64,000 nt of DNA from CAWEDP01 sp963807925 (GTDB lineage Bacteria > Acidobacteriota > Vicinamibacteria > Vicinamibacterales > CAVVIG01). The notes under the pieces were generated by a model, which had not been told where the DNA came from, did no database searches, and saw only the letters and a program-made list of their open reading frames with translations. Numbering within the stretch: position 1 is the first letter of the stretch; every line of letters starts with the position of its first letter. Below are positions 41,634-51,066 of the stretch, one piece after another. Both the position numbers and the translations under genes were made by a program. The stretch is from assembly GCA_963807925.1 (NCBI GenBank), contig CAWEDP010000002.1:1922001-1986000 (forward strand), in the 5' to 3' direction.

Positions 41634-42950
41634 TCACCCGGACGGCCGTTGGAGGCGCGCGGAGGTGACGAGCGGGTCGCGGGGGTGGACGGCGCCCTCG
41701 GTCACTTCGGTCCACTCGCCGTCGGCCAGGCCGACGCGTACCTCGATCGGCGTGAACGCCGAGCCGTTGAATCGCCAGACGGTGGCCTTCGACGCAGACG
41801 AGTGCGCGTGCGTCATGACGTCTGCCCCCTCGCCGACCGAGCGGAGCACGTCGATCGACGGACGAAACGACAGCGCGCCGTTCGGAATCCGCAGCACCTG
41901 TTCGCGGCGCGATCCGTTGAGCGCCACGATGGCCGTCATGCCCGGCCGGAGCCGCGCCCTGGGATTGGGCACGTCGATCATGACCGCATAGCTGATCACG
42001 GTCGGGACGTCGCTCGACACCGACGGCGCCGTGGATGTGCCGACGAGGCTGGCCGTGGTGGTCTGCTCGGCGATCGGCTGGAGCCTCACCTGCGAGACTG
42101 ATCCGACGAAGGTCTCGTCAGGGTACGACTCCACGTCGAACGTGGCCAGGTCCCCTTGGGTGATGCCGCCGACGTCGGATTCGTCGACGTCGACCTCGAC
42201 GCGCATCCGGCCGAGGTCCGAGGCGATGGCGAAGAGCACCGGCGCCTGCACCGCAGCGGCGACCGTCTGGCCAACGTCGACGTTTCGGGCGACGACAATC
42301 CCGTCGATCGGCAAGGTGATGACCGTGCGATCGCGGCTGACCTTCGCCTGCTCGCGAGCGGCGCCCGCCTGGACGACCGCCGCCCGCGCCTCGGTCACCT
42401 GGGACTCGGCGCCGCCAAGATCGGCCGCCGCCTGACCCATTGCGATCTGCGCCGCATCGAGATCGGACTGCGGGATCAGGTGCCCCGCGGCCAGCGCCTT
42501 CGCGCGCCTCAGCTTCATCGTCGCGTCCTCGACTTCGCTCTGCGCGCCCGCGCGGTCGTCCTTCACTTTCGCCAACGTCGCCTCCGCCGCGGCGAGCGCC
42601 GCGGACGCTTCGCGCAGCGCCGCGTCGAACAACGCCGGATCGAGCGTCGCCACCACCTGGCCGGCATGAACGAACGCGTTGTAGTCGGCCGCGATCGATT
42701 GAATCGTGCCCGACACCTGCGCGCCGACCTGGACGGTCGTGACCGCCTCGAGGGTGCCGGCGGCGACAACCCGCCGGGCGATTGCGCCCATGGTGACCGG
42801 TCCGGTGATCACCCGCAGCGCGCTTCTCTGACGTGACTCCCACGCGCTCCACGTCCACGGCAGGAGGAGCATCACGCCCAGGGCCACCCAGGCGAGCCGG
42901 GACGATCGGATCCGGCGAAGGGCGCGGACGATGGGCCGAAGGCGGTTCAT
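41634..42950 (-). CDS. Periplasmic efflux adaptor (MacA/HlyD type)
   Basis: 438 residues. One N-terminal membrane helix (about 20-38), a lipoyl half-motif GTLEAVTTVQVGAQVSG, a coiled-coil hairpin (about 110-205, Ala/Glu-rich), the second half-motif DGIVVARNVDVGQTV, then a beta-barrel and membrane-proximal domain. These adaptors bridge an inner-membrane pump and an outer-membrane TolC-like channel. No MacB-like ATPase, RND pump or TolC gene is in the window, so its partner must be elsewhere. It is convergent with the YdjM-like gene across a REP-like repeat. Confidence 0.9.
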   Translation of the reverse strand: MNRLRPIVRALRRIRSSRLAWVALGVMLLLPWTWSAWESRQRSALRVITGPVTMGAIARRVVAAGTLEAVTTVQVGAQVSGTIQSIAADYNAFVHAGQVVATLDPALFDAALREASAALAAAEATLAKVKDDRAGAQSEVEDATMKLRRAKALAAGHLIPQSDLDAAQIAMGQAAADLGGAESQVTEARAAVVQAGAAREQAKVSRDRTVITLPIDGIVVARNVDVGQTVAAAVQAPVLFAIASDLGRMRVEVDVDESDVGGITQGDLATFDVESYPDETFVGSVSQVRLQPIAEQTTTASLVGTSTAPSVSSDVPTVISYAVMIDVPNPRARLRPGMTAIVALNGSRREQVLRIPNGALSFRPSIDVLRSVGEGADVMTHAHSSASKATVWRFNGSAFTPIEVRVGLADGEWTEVTEGAVHPRDPLVTSARLQRPSG

Positions 42951-43270
42951 GGCGTCGACCTCCCCGGCGCTGGCGAATGAATCGCGGCGCCGGTACCACG
43001 CGCATGCAAGCGGATCGACCGTCGAGCGACGCGGCGTCGCCGGTCACGACATCGTCACCAAGGTTTCACCTCTGCCTGATGCCGCGCTTACGGATCGGGA
43101 GCCGCCGCCGGCTCTCCTGACGGTTTCTTCGACGGAGGTTTACGTCGCGCGGGCTGAACCTCGCCGGCGATCCGCAGACCGGCGCGCGTCCGGGCCGCGT
43201 CGGGTGCTCACGATGTTCGCGCACGGTGACACGCCGGCCGCGTCGAGTGACACTGTGAGACGATGGCGTC
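42951..43270. other. 320-base spacer between divergent genes, no gene recognised
   Basis: Lies between the ATG of the efflux adaptor (minus) and the GTG of endonuclease IV (plus). It must hold both promoters. No protein family, tRNA or clear repeat was recognised. Open frames through it have no family resemblance. Two-thirds of it is less GC-biased than the coding sequence on either side. Confidence 0.5.
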
Positions 43271-44179
43271 GTGAGTCCGCTCCTTGGCGCGCACGTCTCG
43301 GTGGCCGGCGGACTGCCGCTCGCCGTCGAGCGCGCGGTCCTGCACCGGTGCGAGGCGTTTCAAATCTTCGCCAAGAACGCGAACCAGTGGCGCGGCCGCG
43401 TGCTGCCGAGCGACGAGGTCCGCGAGTTCCGGAGGCGACTGAAGCGCGCCGGTCTCGGGGTGGTCGTGTCTCACGCGAGCTACCTGATCAACCTCGCCGC
43501 GACCGCTGCGCCGCTGCGGCGGCGATCCATCGACGCGATGGGCGACGAGCTGGATCGCGCCGAGGCGCTGGGGCTGCTCGGCGTGGTGCTGCATCCGGGG
43601 TGTTACACGACCGGCAGCGAGCCGGACGGCCTGGCGCTCGTCGCCGACGCCCTCCTCGAGCTGTTCGCCGCGCGCCGGCGAGGGCGCGCGCTCGTGATCC
43701 TCGAGCACACGGCCGGCCAGGGAACCTCGCTCGGATCCACCTTCGAGCAGATCGCCTCGATCATCGCCAGGACAGGCGACCACGAACGCCTCGGCGTGTG
43801 CCTGGACACGTGTCATCTGCTGGCGTCGGGCTACGACATCCGATCGCCGGAGGGGTACGCCGACACGTTCAGGCAGTTCGAGCGGCTGGTCGGGCTGAAG
43901 CGGCTGACGCTCTTTCACCTCAACGACTCGCGGCGGCCGCTCGGCAGCCGCGTCGACCGCCACGAGCACATCGGCCGCGGGCACGTCGGCATCGAGCCGT
44001 TCAGACGCCTGCTGAACGACCCGCGGTTCCGGCACCTGCCGATGGTGCTCGAGACGCCGAAGGAAGAGGGGCGAGCGCGAGCAACGGCCGTGCGCGATCG
44101 ATGCGACGCGAGAAACCTGCGAACGCTGCGCAGTCTCCTCAAGCCGCCGCTCAGGACGGCGCCAGCGGCAGCGCTTTGA
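43271..44179 (+). CDS. nfo: Deoxyribonuclease IV (AP endonuclease, Nfo type)
   Basis: 302 residues from a GTG at 43271. TIM-barrel with zinc ligands in the expected places: GAHVSVAGG at the start, LHPGCYTTG, LEHTAGQG, LDTCHLLASGYD, LFHLNDS, DRHEHIGRGHVG and MVLETPKEE. Nfo cuts 5' to abasic sites and some oxidised bases, with three zinc ions. Motifs are complete and length is normal. Its end overlaps the convergent AMMECR1 gene by 29 bases. Confidence 0.95.
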   Translation: MSPLLGAHVSVAGGLPLAVERAVLHRCEAFQIFAKNANQWRGRVLPSDEVREFRRRLKRAGLGVVVSHASYLINLAATAAPLRRRSIDAMGDELDRAEALGLLGVVLHPGCYTTGSEPDGLALVADALLELFAARRRGRALVILEHTAGQGTSLGSTFEQIASIIARTGDHERLGVCLDTCHLLASGYDIRSPEGYADTFRQFERLVGLKRLTLFHLNDSRRPLGSRVDRHEHIGRGHVGIEPFRRLLNDPRFRHLPMVLETPKEEGRARATAVRDRCDARNLRTLRSLLKPPLRTAPAAAL

Positions 44180-44708
44180 CATCGGCCTCGCCGAACACCT
44201 CGGCCTCGAACCGCCACACGCGTGCGCCCCGTTTCCACGCGTCGTGACCCAGCCCCGCCTTGCGGCAGGTGTGCGCGAGGAACTGCTCGCCATCCCACCG
44301 CCACTCGACGGCCACCTGCGGGAGGAGCAGACCCCGACGCCAGCCGTCCTCGACCACCAGCCCGTGACGGCCGATCTCGATGAGGGCGACGCTCGCGACC
44401 AGCTCGAGCGGTCCGAGCACCGACAGCTCGATGGACAGCTCGTCGAGCTCCGTTGCGGCAACAGGCGCGAAGCGCGGATCGTCGCTCGCCGCCGCGACCG
44501 CGCATCGCGCGACGATGCGGGCGAGCGGCTGGTCGGCGTCGATGTGCCCGATGCACCCGCGCAACTCGCCGGCCCGGTGGAGCGTCACGAACGCCCCCTG
44601 GCGCGGACCCTCGAACTCGTGGCCGGGCACCGCGGCGCCCGAAACGTGCGCCACGATCGCGCCGCGCGCGATTCTCAGCAGGTGAAGACGGTCAGCGTCG
44701 GGAATCAT
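44151..44708 (-). CDS. AMMECR1-domain protein
   Basis: 185 residues. The conserved LRGCIGHIDA motif lies near residues 49-58, preceded by GAFVTLH and followed by AVAAASDDPRFAPV and ELSIELSVLGPLE. These match the AMMECR1 (AmmeMemoRadiSam system protein A) family. The function is unknown; the RGCIG loop is thought to be a binding site, and radical-SAM partners are suspected of modifying something with it. It pairs with the MEMO-like gene just upstream on the same strand. The radical-SAM member is absent from this window. Confidence 0.9.
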   Translation of the reverse strand: MIPDADRLHLLRIARGAIVAHVSGAAVPGHEFEGPRQGAFVTLHRAGELRGCIGHIDADQPLARIVARCAVAAASDDPRFAPVAATELDELSIELSVLGPLELVASVALIEIGRHGLVVEDGWRRGLLLPQVAVEWRWDGEQFLAHTCRKAGLGHDAWKRGARVWRFEAEVFGEADVKALPLAPS

Positions 44709-44733
44709 TTCGCGAACGGGTCAGGCACGATCG

Positions 44734-44812
44734 GGCCGGCTGAAGCCGGCTGAAGCCGGCCACTACCGGGGCGCGAGGCCGGCTGAATCCGGCCACTACC
44801 GAGGCGCGAGGC
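44734..44812. repeat. REP-like palindromic element, copy 3 (variant, tandem)
   Basis: Read on the minus strand: GGTAGTGGCCGGATTCAGCCGGCC, then GGTAGTGGCCGGCTTCAGCCGG with a further half-unit. GTGGCC replaces GTGTCC of the other copies. The minus-strand GGTAGTG of one unit supplies the TAG stop codon of the MEMO-like gene (44796-44798). It fills the short gap before the AMMECR1 gene. Confidence 0.65.
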
Positions 44813-45636
44813 CGGGCGGCCCGCCGAGGGCGGCGGCCATGTAGCCGACGACCGACGAGATGTCGCCCGACACGTCGCCTGAATCGGCGTAGTGCAGCAC
44901 CGAGGAGCGGGTGGCGCCGACAAGTCCCGCCGCCCGCATCACCGCCACCAACGGCCCCCCGCCGCACGCGTGATGCGGATTCCGGTCGAGCGCGCTCTGC
45001 AGGCCGTCGGCGTCGAACCGCCCGACGCAATCGAGAACGACCTGGTCGAGCCGCGCGGCCGCCGCACGGTCATGATAGTGCGACAAATCCGTGCTGGCGA
45101 CCAACAGCGCCCGGCGTCCCCGCAGCGCCGCCGCCAGCGCCTCGGCGAGCCGCCCGGAGGTTCCGGCGGTTTGCGCGCCCATGACGAGCGGCACGATCGG
45201 CACGTCCGGCGCCGCGCGCTGGAGGAACGGCATCTGGAGCTCGAGCGAGTGTTCGCGTGCGTGTGCCGGGGCGAATTCGCGCACGACGGACGCTCCGGCC
45301 ACCAGCGCGGCCGCCAGCGGCCCGTCGATCGGCACCACGCCGAGCGGCGTCCGGAACCCTCCCGACGGCCAGATCGAGACGCCGTCGAACGCCACGAAGT
45401 GCGACGGTCCAATCAGAACGACGACGTCGAACCGGCGCCGGCGGACCAGCGCGTACGCGTGCCCCGCCACCAGTCCCGAATACATCAGGCCGGCGTGCGG
45501 CGCAACAATCGCGATCGAGATCGTCGAACACCGGAGGCTGGCCGGCCGCCTCGAGACAGCTGTCGACGCGGCGCGCCAATTCCTCGGCGGTGCCGGGATA
45601 CCACGAGCCAGCGACGGCCGGGGGACGGACAGGCAT
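44796..45636 (-). pseudogene. MEMO-like (AmmeMemoRadiSam protein B), one +1 frameshift
   Basis: From the ATG at 45636 the N-terminus reads MPVRPPAVAGSWYPGTAEEL, as expected for this family, to PPVFDD. The reading then continues in another frame from about 45512: AIVAPHAGLMYSGLVAGHAYA, then LIGPSHFVAF, REHSLELQMPF and STDLSHYHD, ending at 44796. An extra base near 45513 in CGATCTCGATCGCG accounts for the shift. The histidine-rich site of MEMO-type proteins is complete across the two parts. MEMO proteins resemble extradiol dioxygenases and bind metal; their role with AMMECR1 and a radical SAM protein is unknown. May be a sequence error. Confidence 0.85.
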
Positions 45637-45763
45637 CGACGTGCAGGATTCCGGCGTCTCCGCGTAAGCTTAAGAATGCGTTCCCGGCGGACCGTTCGCC
45701 GGTGGGGCCGACGGGAGATTCTATCCCGGCGGGGTTGGTACCCTCAGCAATCAATCGGGACCG

Positions 45764-46063
45764 ATGCCTGTGCCGTTCACGACCGAGGACGTGGAAGCGA
45801 TCGCGCGTCTGGCCCAGCTCGACCTGCGCCCGGACGAGGTCGCGCTCTTCGCGCGCCAACTCGGCGAGTTTCTCGGGTACGCCGGCGAGGTGCTGGCCGT
45901 CGATACCAGCGGGGTCGAGCCCACGGCCTCGGTCGCACCCGATCGTGCATCGGACCGCGCCGATCAGGTGGGGCCGTCGCTGCCCCGCGAGGAGGCGCTC
46001 GAGAACGCACCGGACGCCGCGGCCGACGCCGGCTTCTTCAGAGTGCCGCGGGTCCTCGGATGA
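45764..46063 (+). CDS. gatC: Aspartyl/glutamyl-tRNA amidotransferase subunit C
   Basis: 99 residues. The helical opening VEAIARLAQLDLRPDEVALFARQLGEFL is the GatC pattern and length matches. GatC stabilises the GatA-GatB complex, which converts Glu-tRNAGln or Asp-tRNAAsn to the amides. It precedes gatA with a 4-base overlap (ATGA). The upstream spacer holds a six-base-pair hairpin (CCGGCG and CGCCGG, 45684-45702). GatB is not in the window. Confidence 0.93.
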   Translation: MPVPFTTEDVEAIARLAQLDLRPDEVALFARQLGEFLGYAGEVLAVDTSGVEPTASVAPDRASDRADQVGPSLPREEALENAPDAAADAGFFRVPRVLG

Positions 46064-47571
46064 GCGTTGCGGCCTCCGTGCGGGCGTTGCGCGACCTCAT
46101 CCGGACCGGCGAGCGATCGGCCGAGGAGATCGTCCGCGACTCGCTGTCCGCGGTGGAGCGGCTCGATCCGGCGCTGCGGGCCTTCAACACGGTGACGCTC
46201 GATCGGGCGCTCCGCCGCGCGCAGGCGATCGACGCGAACCGCGACCGGTGGCGCGATCGGCCGCTCACCGGGGTGCCGATCGCGGTCAAGGACAACATCT
46301 GCACACGGGGCGTGCGGACGACCGCTTCGTCGCGCATGCTCGAGCATTACGTGCCGCCCTACGACGCGACGGTCGTCGCGCGCCTGGAGGACGCCGGCGC
46401 GATCGTGATCGGCAAGACCAATTGCGACGAATTCGCCATGGGGTCGTCGAACGAGAACTCGGCGTTCGGGGCGGTCCACAACCCGTGGGCGCTCGATCGC
46501 ATTCCGGGCGGCTCGAGCGGCGGGTCGGCGGCGGCCGTGGCGGCGCGGATGGCGCCTCTGGCGCTCGGGTCCGATACGGGCGGATCAATCCGGCAGCCGG
46601 CGGCGCACTGCGGGGTCGTCGGGCTGAAGCCGACCTATGGACGCGTCTCCCGGTACGGGTTGATTGCCTTCGCGTCCTCGCTCGATCAGATCGGGCCCAT
46701 TGCGCGGACCGCCGACGATGCCGCGGTGCTGTTGAGCGTGATCGCGGGCGCGGATCCGGCCGACGCGACGAGCGCTCGGGAGCCGGTCCCCGACTACGCC
46801 GCCGCGCTGACGGGCGAGGTGCGCGGCGTGCGCGTCGGCGTGCCGGCGGCCATGCTGGCCCGCGGCGTGGACGGCGACGTCCTCGCCGCCGTTCGAGCGG
46901 CGCTCGACGCGCTCGCCGCGCGCGGTGCGACGCTGGTCGACATCGACCTGCCGCACGCCAAGCACGCGGTCGGCGTGTACTATCTGGTCGCCACGGCGGA
47001 AGCCAGCTCGAATCTGGCGCGGTACGACGGCGTGCGGTACGGCTTCCGCGCCGGGGGTGGCGGGCCGCACGGCGGATCGGGTGCCCCGCCGCCATCGGCG
47101 CCGCCGGATCGCGGGCTGCAGGCCATGTACGCGGGCACGCGCGAAGCGGGATTCGGACCCGAGGTCAAGCGGCGCATCATGCTCGGCACCTACGCGTTGA
47201 GCGCCGGGTATTACGACGCGTACTATCTGAAGGCGCAGCAGGTCCGGACGCTGATTCGCAGCGACTACGACCGCGCGTTCGAACGGGTCGACGTGGTCGC
47301 GATGCCGACCTCGCCGACCGCGGCGTTCAGGATCGGAGAGCGCGTGGCCGATCCGCTGCAGATGTACCTCGGCGACATCTTCACGGTCAGTGCGAACCTG
47401 GCGGGCCTGCCGGCGATCAGCATCCCGTGCGGCTTCGCGAGCCGATGCCTCCCGGCCGGACTCCAGCTCACGGGCCGGCGGTTCGAGGAGGCCACGCTGC
47501 TGCGGATTGCCGACGCCTACCAGCGCGACACCACATGGCACGAGGCGACACCTCCCCATGGCGGATCCTGA
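46060..47571 (+). CDS. gatA: Aspartyl/glutamyl-tRNA amidotransferase subunit A
   Basis: 503 residues. The amidase Ser-cis-Ser-Lys site is present: Lys in GVPIAVKDN, the GGSSGGSAAAV loop, and GSDTGGSIRQPAA. GLKPTYGRVSR and DQIGPIARTADDAA follow. GatA frees ammonia from glutamine for GatB. A Gly/Pro-rich insert (GGGGPHGGSGAPPPSAPP) near residue 330 is unusual and looks like an extended loop. It starts inside gatC and its last 14 bases overlap the next gene. Confidence 0.95.
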   Translation: MSVAASVRALRDLIRTGERSAEEIVRDSLSAVERLDPALRAFNTVTLDRALRRAQAIDANRDRWRDRPLTGVPIAVKDNICTRGVRTTASSRMLEHYVPPYDATVVARLEDAGAIVIGKTNCDEFAMGSSNENSAFGAVHNPWALDRIPGGSSGGSAAAVAARMAPLALGSDTGGSIRQPAAHCGVVGLKPTYGRVSRYGLIAFASSLDQIGPIARTADDAAVLLSVIAGADPADATSAREPVPDYAAALTGEVRGVRVGVPAAMLARGVDGDVLAAVRAALDALAARGATLVDIDLPHAKHAVGVYYLVATAEASSNLARYDGVRYGFRAGGGGPHGGSGAPPPSAPPDRGLQAMYAGTREAGFGPEVKRRIMLGTYALSAGYYDAYYLKAQQVRTLIRSDYDRAFERVDVVAMPTSPTAAFRIGERVADPLQMYLGDIFTVSANLAGLPAISIPCGFASRCLPAGLQLTGRRFEEATLLRIADAYQRDTTWHEATPPHGGS

Positions 47572-48575
47572 GTGGGCGTCGTGGCCTGACGAGAAGCTGC
47601 TCGAGACGCGCATCTGCGATCTCGGCGTCACGATTCAGGGGACGGAGTTGGAGCAGCGGATCGCGCAGATCGATGCGGAGCTCGAGCGGCGCGGCCTGAC
47701 GTTCCGGCCGCACTACTGGCTGTCGGACGAATGGTTCACGCCCGACAACGTGCCGGGCATCGCGATTCCGTACTATCTGGCGCATCCGCGTCTTGCGCGG
47801 CTCGAACTGGCCCAGATGCTCGAGGTGGAAGGCGGCGACGTCACGTCGTGCCTCCGGATCCTCCGGCACGAGGTGGGGCACGCCATCGACAACGCGTACC
47901 GGCTGCGCGATCGCCCGACGCGGCGCCGCCTGTTCGGATCTCCCCGGACGCCGTACCCGGAGTACTACACGCCCAAGCCGTACAGCCGCAGCTTCGTCCA
48001 GCATCTCGATCATTGGTACGCGCAGAGCCATCCCGACGAGGACTTCGCGGAGACCTTCGCCGTCTGGCTCGATCCCGAGTCGCTGTGGCCGACGCGCTAC
48101 GCGGGATGGCCGGCGCTCCGAAAGCTCGAGTACATCGATCGCGCGATGCGGGACCTCACGCGCCGGACGCCCATCCTCCGGTCGAAGCGCGAAGTCGGCC
48201 CTGTCGGGACGATGCGGAAGACCCTCGGCGAGTACCTACCGGAGGAAGCGCGAGCACTACGGGCTGGATCATCCGGACTTCTACGAGAGCGACCTGTCGA
48301 AGATGTTCTCCAACGCTCCGCAGTACGCGAAGCACCCGTCGGCGGCGCGCTTCGTGCGCCGGATCCGCAAGGAGGTCCGGGCGACGGTCGCGAGCTTCAC
48401 CGACAGCTACCAGTACACGATCGATCAGCTGATCGAGCAGATCGTCGAACGCTGCCGCGCGCTCAACCTGCGGCTGACCGATTCGGAAGAGACCACGAAG
48501 GTCGATTTCATGGTGTTCCTGACGGTGCAGACGATGAACTACCTGCACAGCGGCCGTCACCGTGTGGCCCTATGA
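47558..48575 (+). pseudogene. Zincin metallopeptidase (putative zinc-binding, Peptidase_Mx-like), one +1 frameshift
   Basis: From the ATG at 47558: MADPEWASWPDEKLLETRIC, GVTIQGTELEQRI, GLTFRPHYWLSDEWF and GIAIPYYLAHPRLARLE, then HEVGH at residues 104-108 and EDFAETFAVWLDP with the probable third ligand. After GEY the frame breaks at an extra C (48236, TAC-C-TAC) and continues YRRKREHYGLDHPDFYESDL to the stop at 48575, about 338 residues in all. It resembles the putative zinc-binding metallopeptidases that sit beside ATP-grasp ligases. No signal peptide. Its substrate is unknown; peptide or amide-conjugate processing is inferred from the neighbour. Confidence 0.85.
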
Positions 48576-49603
48576 GCGGTCCGAAGCTGCGCGTCCTCGC
48601 TCTGCTGCATCGGCATTTGATCCCGCCCGATCAGCTCGATGAAGGCGTCGATCTGGTGTCGGCGCCGTGGCGCACCGAGTACGACGTCATCTCGACGCTG
48701 CGGGCGATGGGCCACGAGGTGCAGCCGCTCGGCGTGCACGACGACCTCGGCGACATCCGCCGCGCCGCGAGCGACTGGAAGCCGCACATCGCCTTCAACC
48801 TGCTCGAGGGCTTCGACGACATCACGATCTTCGACCAGAACGTGGTCAGCCACCTCGAGCTGCTCAAGCTGCCGTACACCGGATGCAATCCCCGCGGCCT
48901 CGTGCTGGCGCGCGACAAATCGCTGTCGAAGAAGCTGCTGTCGTATCACCGCATCGCGGTGCCCGAGTTCGAGGTGTTCCGCATCGGCCGTCCGGTCCGC
49001 CGCCCGAAGCGTCTGGACTTTCCGCTGATGGTGAAATCGCTGACGCAGGAAGCCTCGATCGGCATCTCGCAGGCGTCGGTCGTGGACACCGAGGACCGGC
49101 TGAAGGAGCGCGTCACGTTCATCCACGAGAGCATCGGGACCGCCGCCATCGTGGAGCGTTACATCGAAGGCCGGGAGCTGTATGTCGGCGTGCTCGGCAA
49201 TCAGCAGCTGCAGGCGCTGCCGGTGTGGGAGCTGTTCTTCACCAACATGCCGGCCGACGCGAGGCGGATTGCGACCGATCGCGTCAAGTGGAGCGTCAAG
49301 TACCAGAAGAAGTACGGCATCGACAGCGGCCCCGCGATAGAGCTGAGCGAGGCGGCCACCACGTCCATTCAGCACGTCTGCAAGCGGGCCTATCGCGCGC
49401 TCGAGCTGAGCGGCTACGCCCGAATCGATCTGCGGATGGACGAGAGCGGCAGCCCGTGGGTGCTCGAAGCGAACCCGAACCCGCAGATTGCCAGGGGCGA
49501 GGACTTCGCCGCGTCGGCCGAAAGGGCCGGCATGTCGTACGAGACGGTGCTGCAGCGGATCCTCAACCTCGGCCTGCGCTGGCAGCCGGAAAGCCTGGCG
49601 TGA
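48572..49603 (+). CDS. ATP-grasp ligase (D-Ala-D-Ala ligase-like)
   Basis: 343 residues from the ATG overlapping the previous stop as ATGA. The N-terminal domain (about 1-110) is Rossmann-like with DVISTLRAMGHEV and FNLLEGF. The ATP-grasp core has PLMVKSLTQEASIGIS, YIEGRELYVGVLG and the metal-binding LEANPNPQIA near residue 305. Such enzymes join a carboxylate to an amine with ATP. It is not the housekeeping Ddl by context. Paired with a zincin it may make or attach a peptide-like amide. Substrate unknown. Confidence 0.9.
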   Translation: MSGPKLRVLALLHRHLIPPDQLDEGVDLVSAPWRTEYDVISTLRAMGHEVQPLGVHDDLGDIRRAASDWKPHIAFNLLEGFDDITIFDQNVVSHLELLKLPYTGCNPRGLVLARDKSLSKKLLSYHRIAVPEFEVFRIGRPVRRPKRLDFPLMVKSLTQEASIGISQASVVDTEDRLKERVTFIHESIGTAAIVERYIEGRELYVGVLGNQQLQALPVWELFFTNMPADARRIATDRVKWSVKYQKKYGIDSGPAIELSEAATTSIQHVCKRAYRALELSGYARIDLRMDESGSPWVLEANPNPQIARGEDFAASAERAGMSYETVLQRILNLGLRWQPESLA

Positions 49604-51066
49604 ACCGCCCCGTGGCCGTGGTCGCCTTCCTGTTCGCCTGGACGCTGGCGACGCACGGCAAATACTCCGCCTCCGGCGACGAACCGCACTACCTGATGAT
49701 GGTGCAGAGCCTTGTCGCCGACCACGATCTGGATCTCGCGAACAACTATGCCGACAACGACGGCCGGCTGTTCGGCCACGCCGGGCTCGACATCGGTCCG
49801 CACGCCGCCCGCGACCGGCACGGCCGCCTGGAATCGGTTCACGACGTCGGCCTGTCGTGGCTCCTCGTCCCCGTCTACGCGATCGCGCGAGCGGTCGCCC
49901 GCGCGACGCCGCCCCTGCTCCTCGCGCGGTTCAAGATGGACCAGGGACTGTTCGCGTATTCGATCGTCGGCCTCGCGCTCATCGCGCTCACCGCGACGGC
50001 CGCCGGCCTGCTGGCCGACACGCTCGCCCGCGTCACGGGACGGCGCGACGCGGCGCTGCTCGTCGGCCTGGCGGCGATTTCGCCTCCGATCGTCAGCCAC
50101 GCCTTCCTGGTGTTTCCCGAGGCGATTGCGCTGTTGGTCACATCCCTCGTCGTCTGGTACGCGATCGGCCGTCCCGCCGACGCGCATCGCGTGAAGCTGG
50201 TCGCAATCGTCGCCGCGATCGGGTATCTGCCGTGGGTCCATCGGAAGTACACGCCGTACGTGGCAGGCCTCGCGTTCGTCATGGTCGTCCTCCGTCGGGA
50301 CGCCTGGCGCGGCATGACGACCCTTCAACGAACGCTTGCGGCGGCCGCCGTCGCGCTGCCGATTCTCGCCTTGTTCGCGTGGAGCCGGGATCGGTGGGGT
50401 ACCCTCGGCGGGCCCCAGATGCTCGAGGGGCTGCCGTTCTCGGCCGCGTCCCTGCGGGACGGTCTGGCCGGTCTGCTCTTCGATCGCCAGAGCGGCCTGT
50501 TCTCGTACGCCCCGATGTACCTGATCGCGCCGGCGGCGTGGGTGCTGGCCTGGCGCCGCGTGTGGCCCCTCATCGTGCCGGTCGTCCTGCTCTATCTGCC
50601 GATGGCCGGGTTCGTCGAATGGTGGGGCGGGTTCTCGCCGGCCGCGCGGTACGTCGCGCCGCTGATGCCGTTGTGCCTGGTCGCGATGGCCGACGCCTGG
50701 CGCAGCCGCGCGGTCCGCGTGGCGCTCGTCGGCCTGGCGGTCCCGCAGCTCGCCATCGATGCCGTGGTCTGGCAGCACCCCCGCCTGCTCTGGGCGCCGG
50801 ACCCGAACAACCCGGCGCTCGAATCACTGGGCGTGCTGGGCCGCGCCTACGAGCGGGGCCTCCCCGCCCTCCGAACCGAGACGTTCACGGCGCACGCCGC
50901 CTGGACGCTGATCGCCGCGCTCGCCGCCACGGCGCTGATGGTGGCGATTGTCAGGCGGCGCGAGCGACCCGGGACGACCGGAACACCGCCCACACGAGCA
51001 GCACGAGCAGGAGGACCGGCAGCAGGGGAACGAGCAGGAAGAGAGAGAGCGCCAGACCGCCAATGA
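49600..51066 (+). CDS. Multipass membrane glycosyltransferase (GT-C, ArnT/GT39-like)
   Basis: 488 residues from a GTG overlapping the ligase stop as GTGA. About ten to twelve hydrophobic helices. The first periplasmic loop contains YSASGDEPHYLMMVQSL with the acidic GDEPHY motif typical of GT-C enzymes that use polyprenyl-phosphate sugars. A second loop reads GGPQMLEGLPF. The acceptor is unknown. The C-terminal 40 residues are Arg/Gly/Pro-rich and overlap the convergent small membrane gene by 116 bases, so the true end could be shorter. It is the last gene of the gatCA transcript. Confidence 0.8.
   Translation: MNRPVAVVAFLFAWTLATHGKYSASGDEPHYLMMVQSLVADHDLDLANNYADNDGRLFGHAGLDIGPHAARDRHGRLESVHDVGLSWLLVPVYAIARAVARATPPLLLARFKMDQGLFAYSIVGLALIALTATAAGLLADTLARVTGRRDAALLVGLAAISPPIVSHAFLVFPEAIALLVTSLVVWYAIGRPADAHRVKLVAIVAAIGYLPWVHRKYTPYVAGLAFVMVVLRRDAWRGMTTLQRTLAAAAVALPILALFAWSRDRWGTLGGPQMLEGLPFSAASLRDGLAGLLFDRQSGLFSYAPMYLIAPAAWVLAWRRVWPLIVPVVLLYLPMAGFVEWWGGFSPAARYVAPLMPLCLVAMADAWRSRAVRVALVGLAVPQLAIDAVVWQHPRLLWAPDPNNPALESLGVLGRAYERGLPALRTETFTAHAAWTLIAALAATALMVAIVRRRERPGTTGTPPTRAARAGGPAAGERAGRERAPDRQ

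Noticed and set aside
42951..43270. Open frame beginning at 42931 through the spacer
   Set aside because: No recognisable motif; it continues through the endonuclease IV gene in a second frame. Treated as noncoding.
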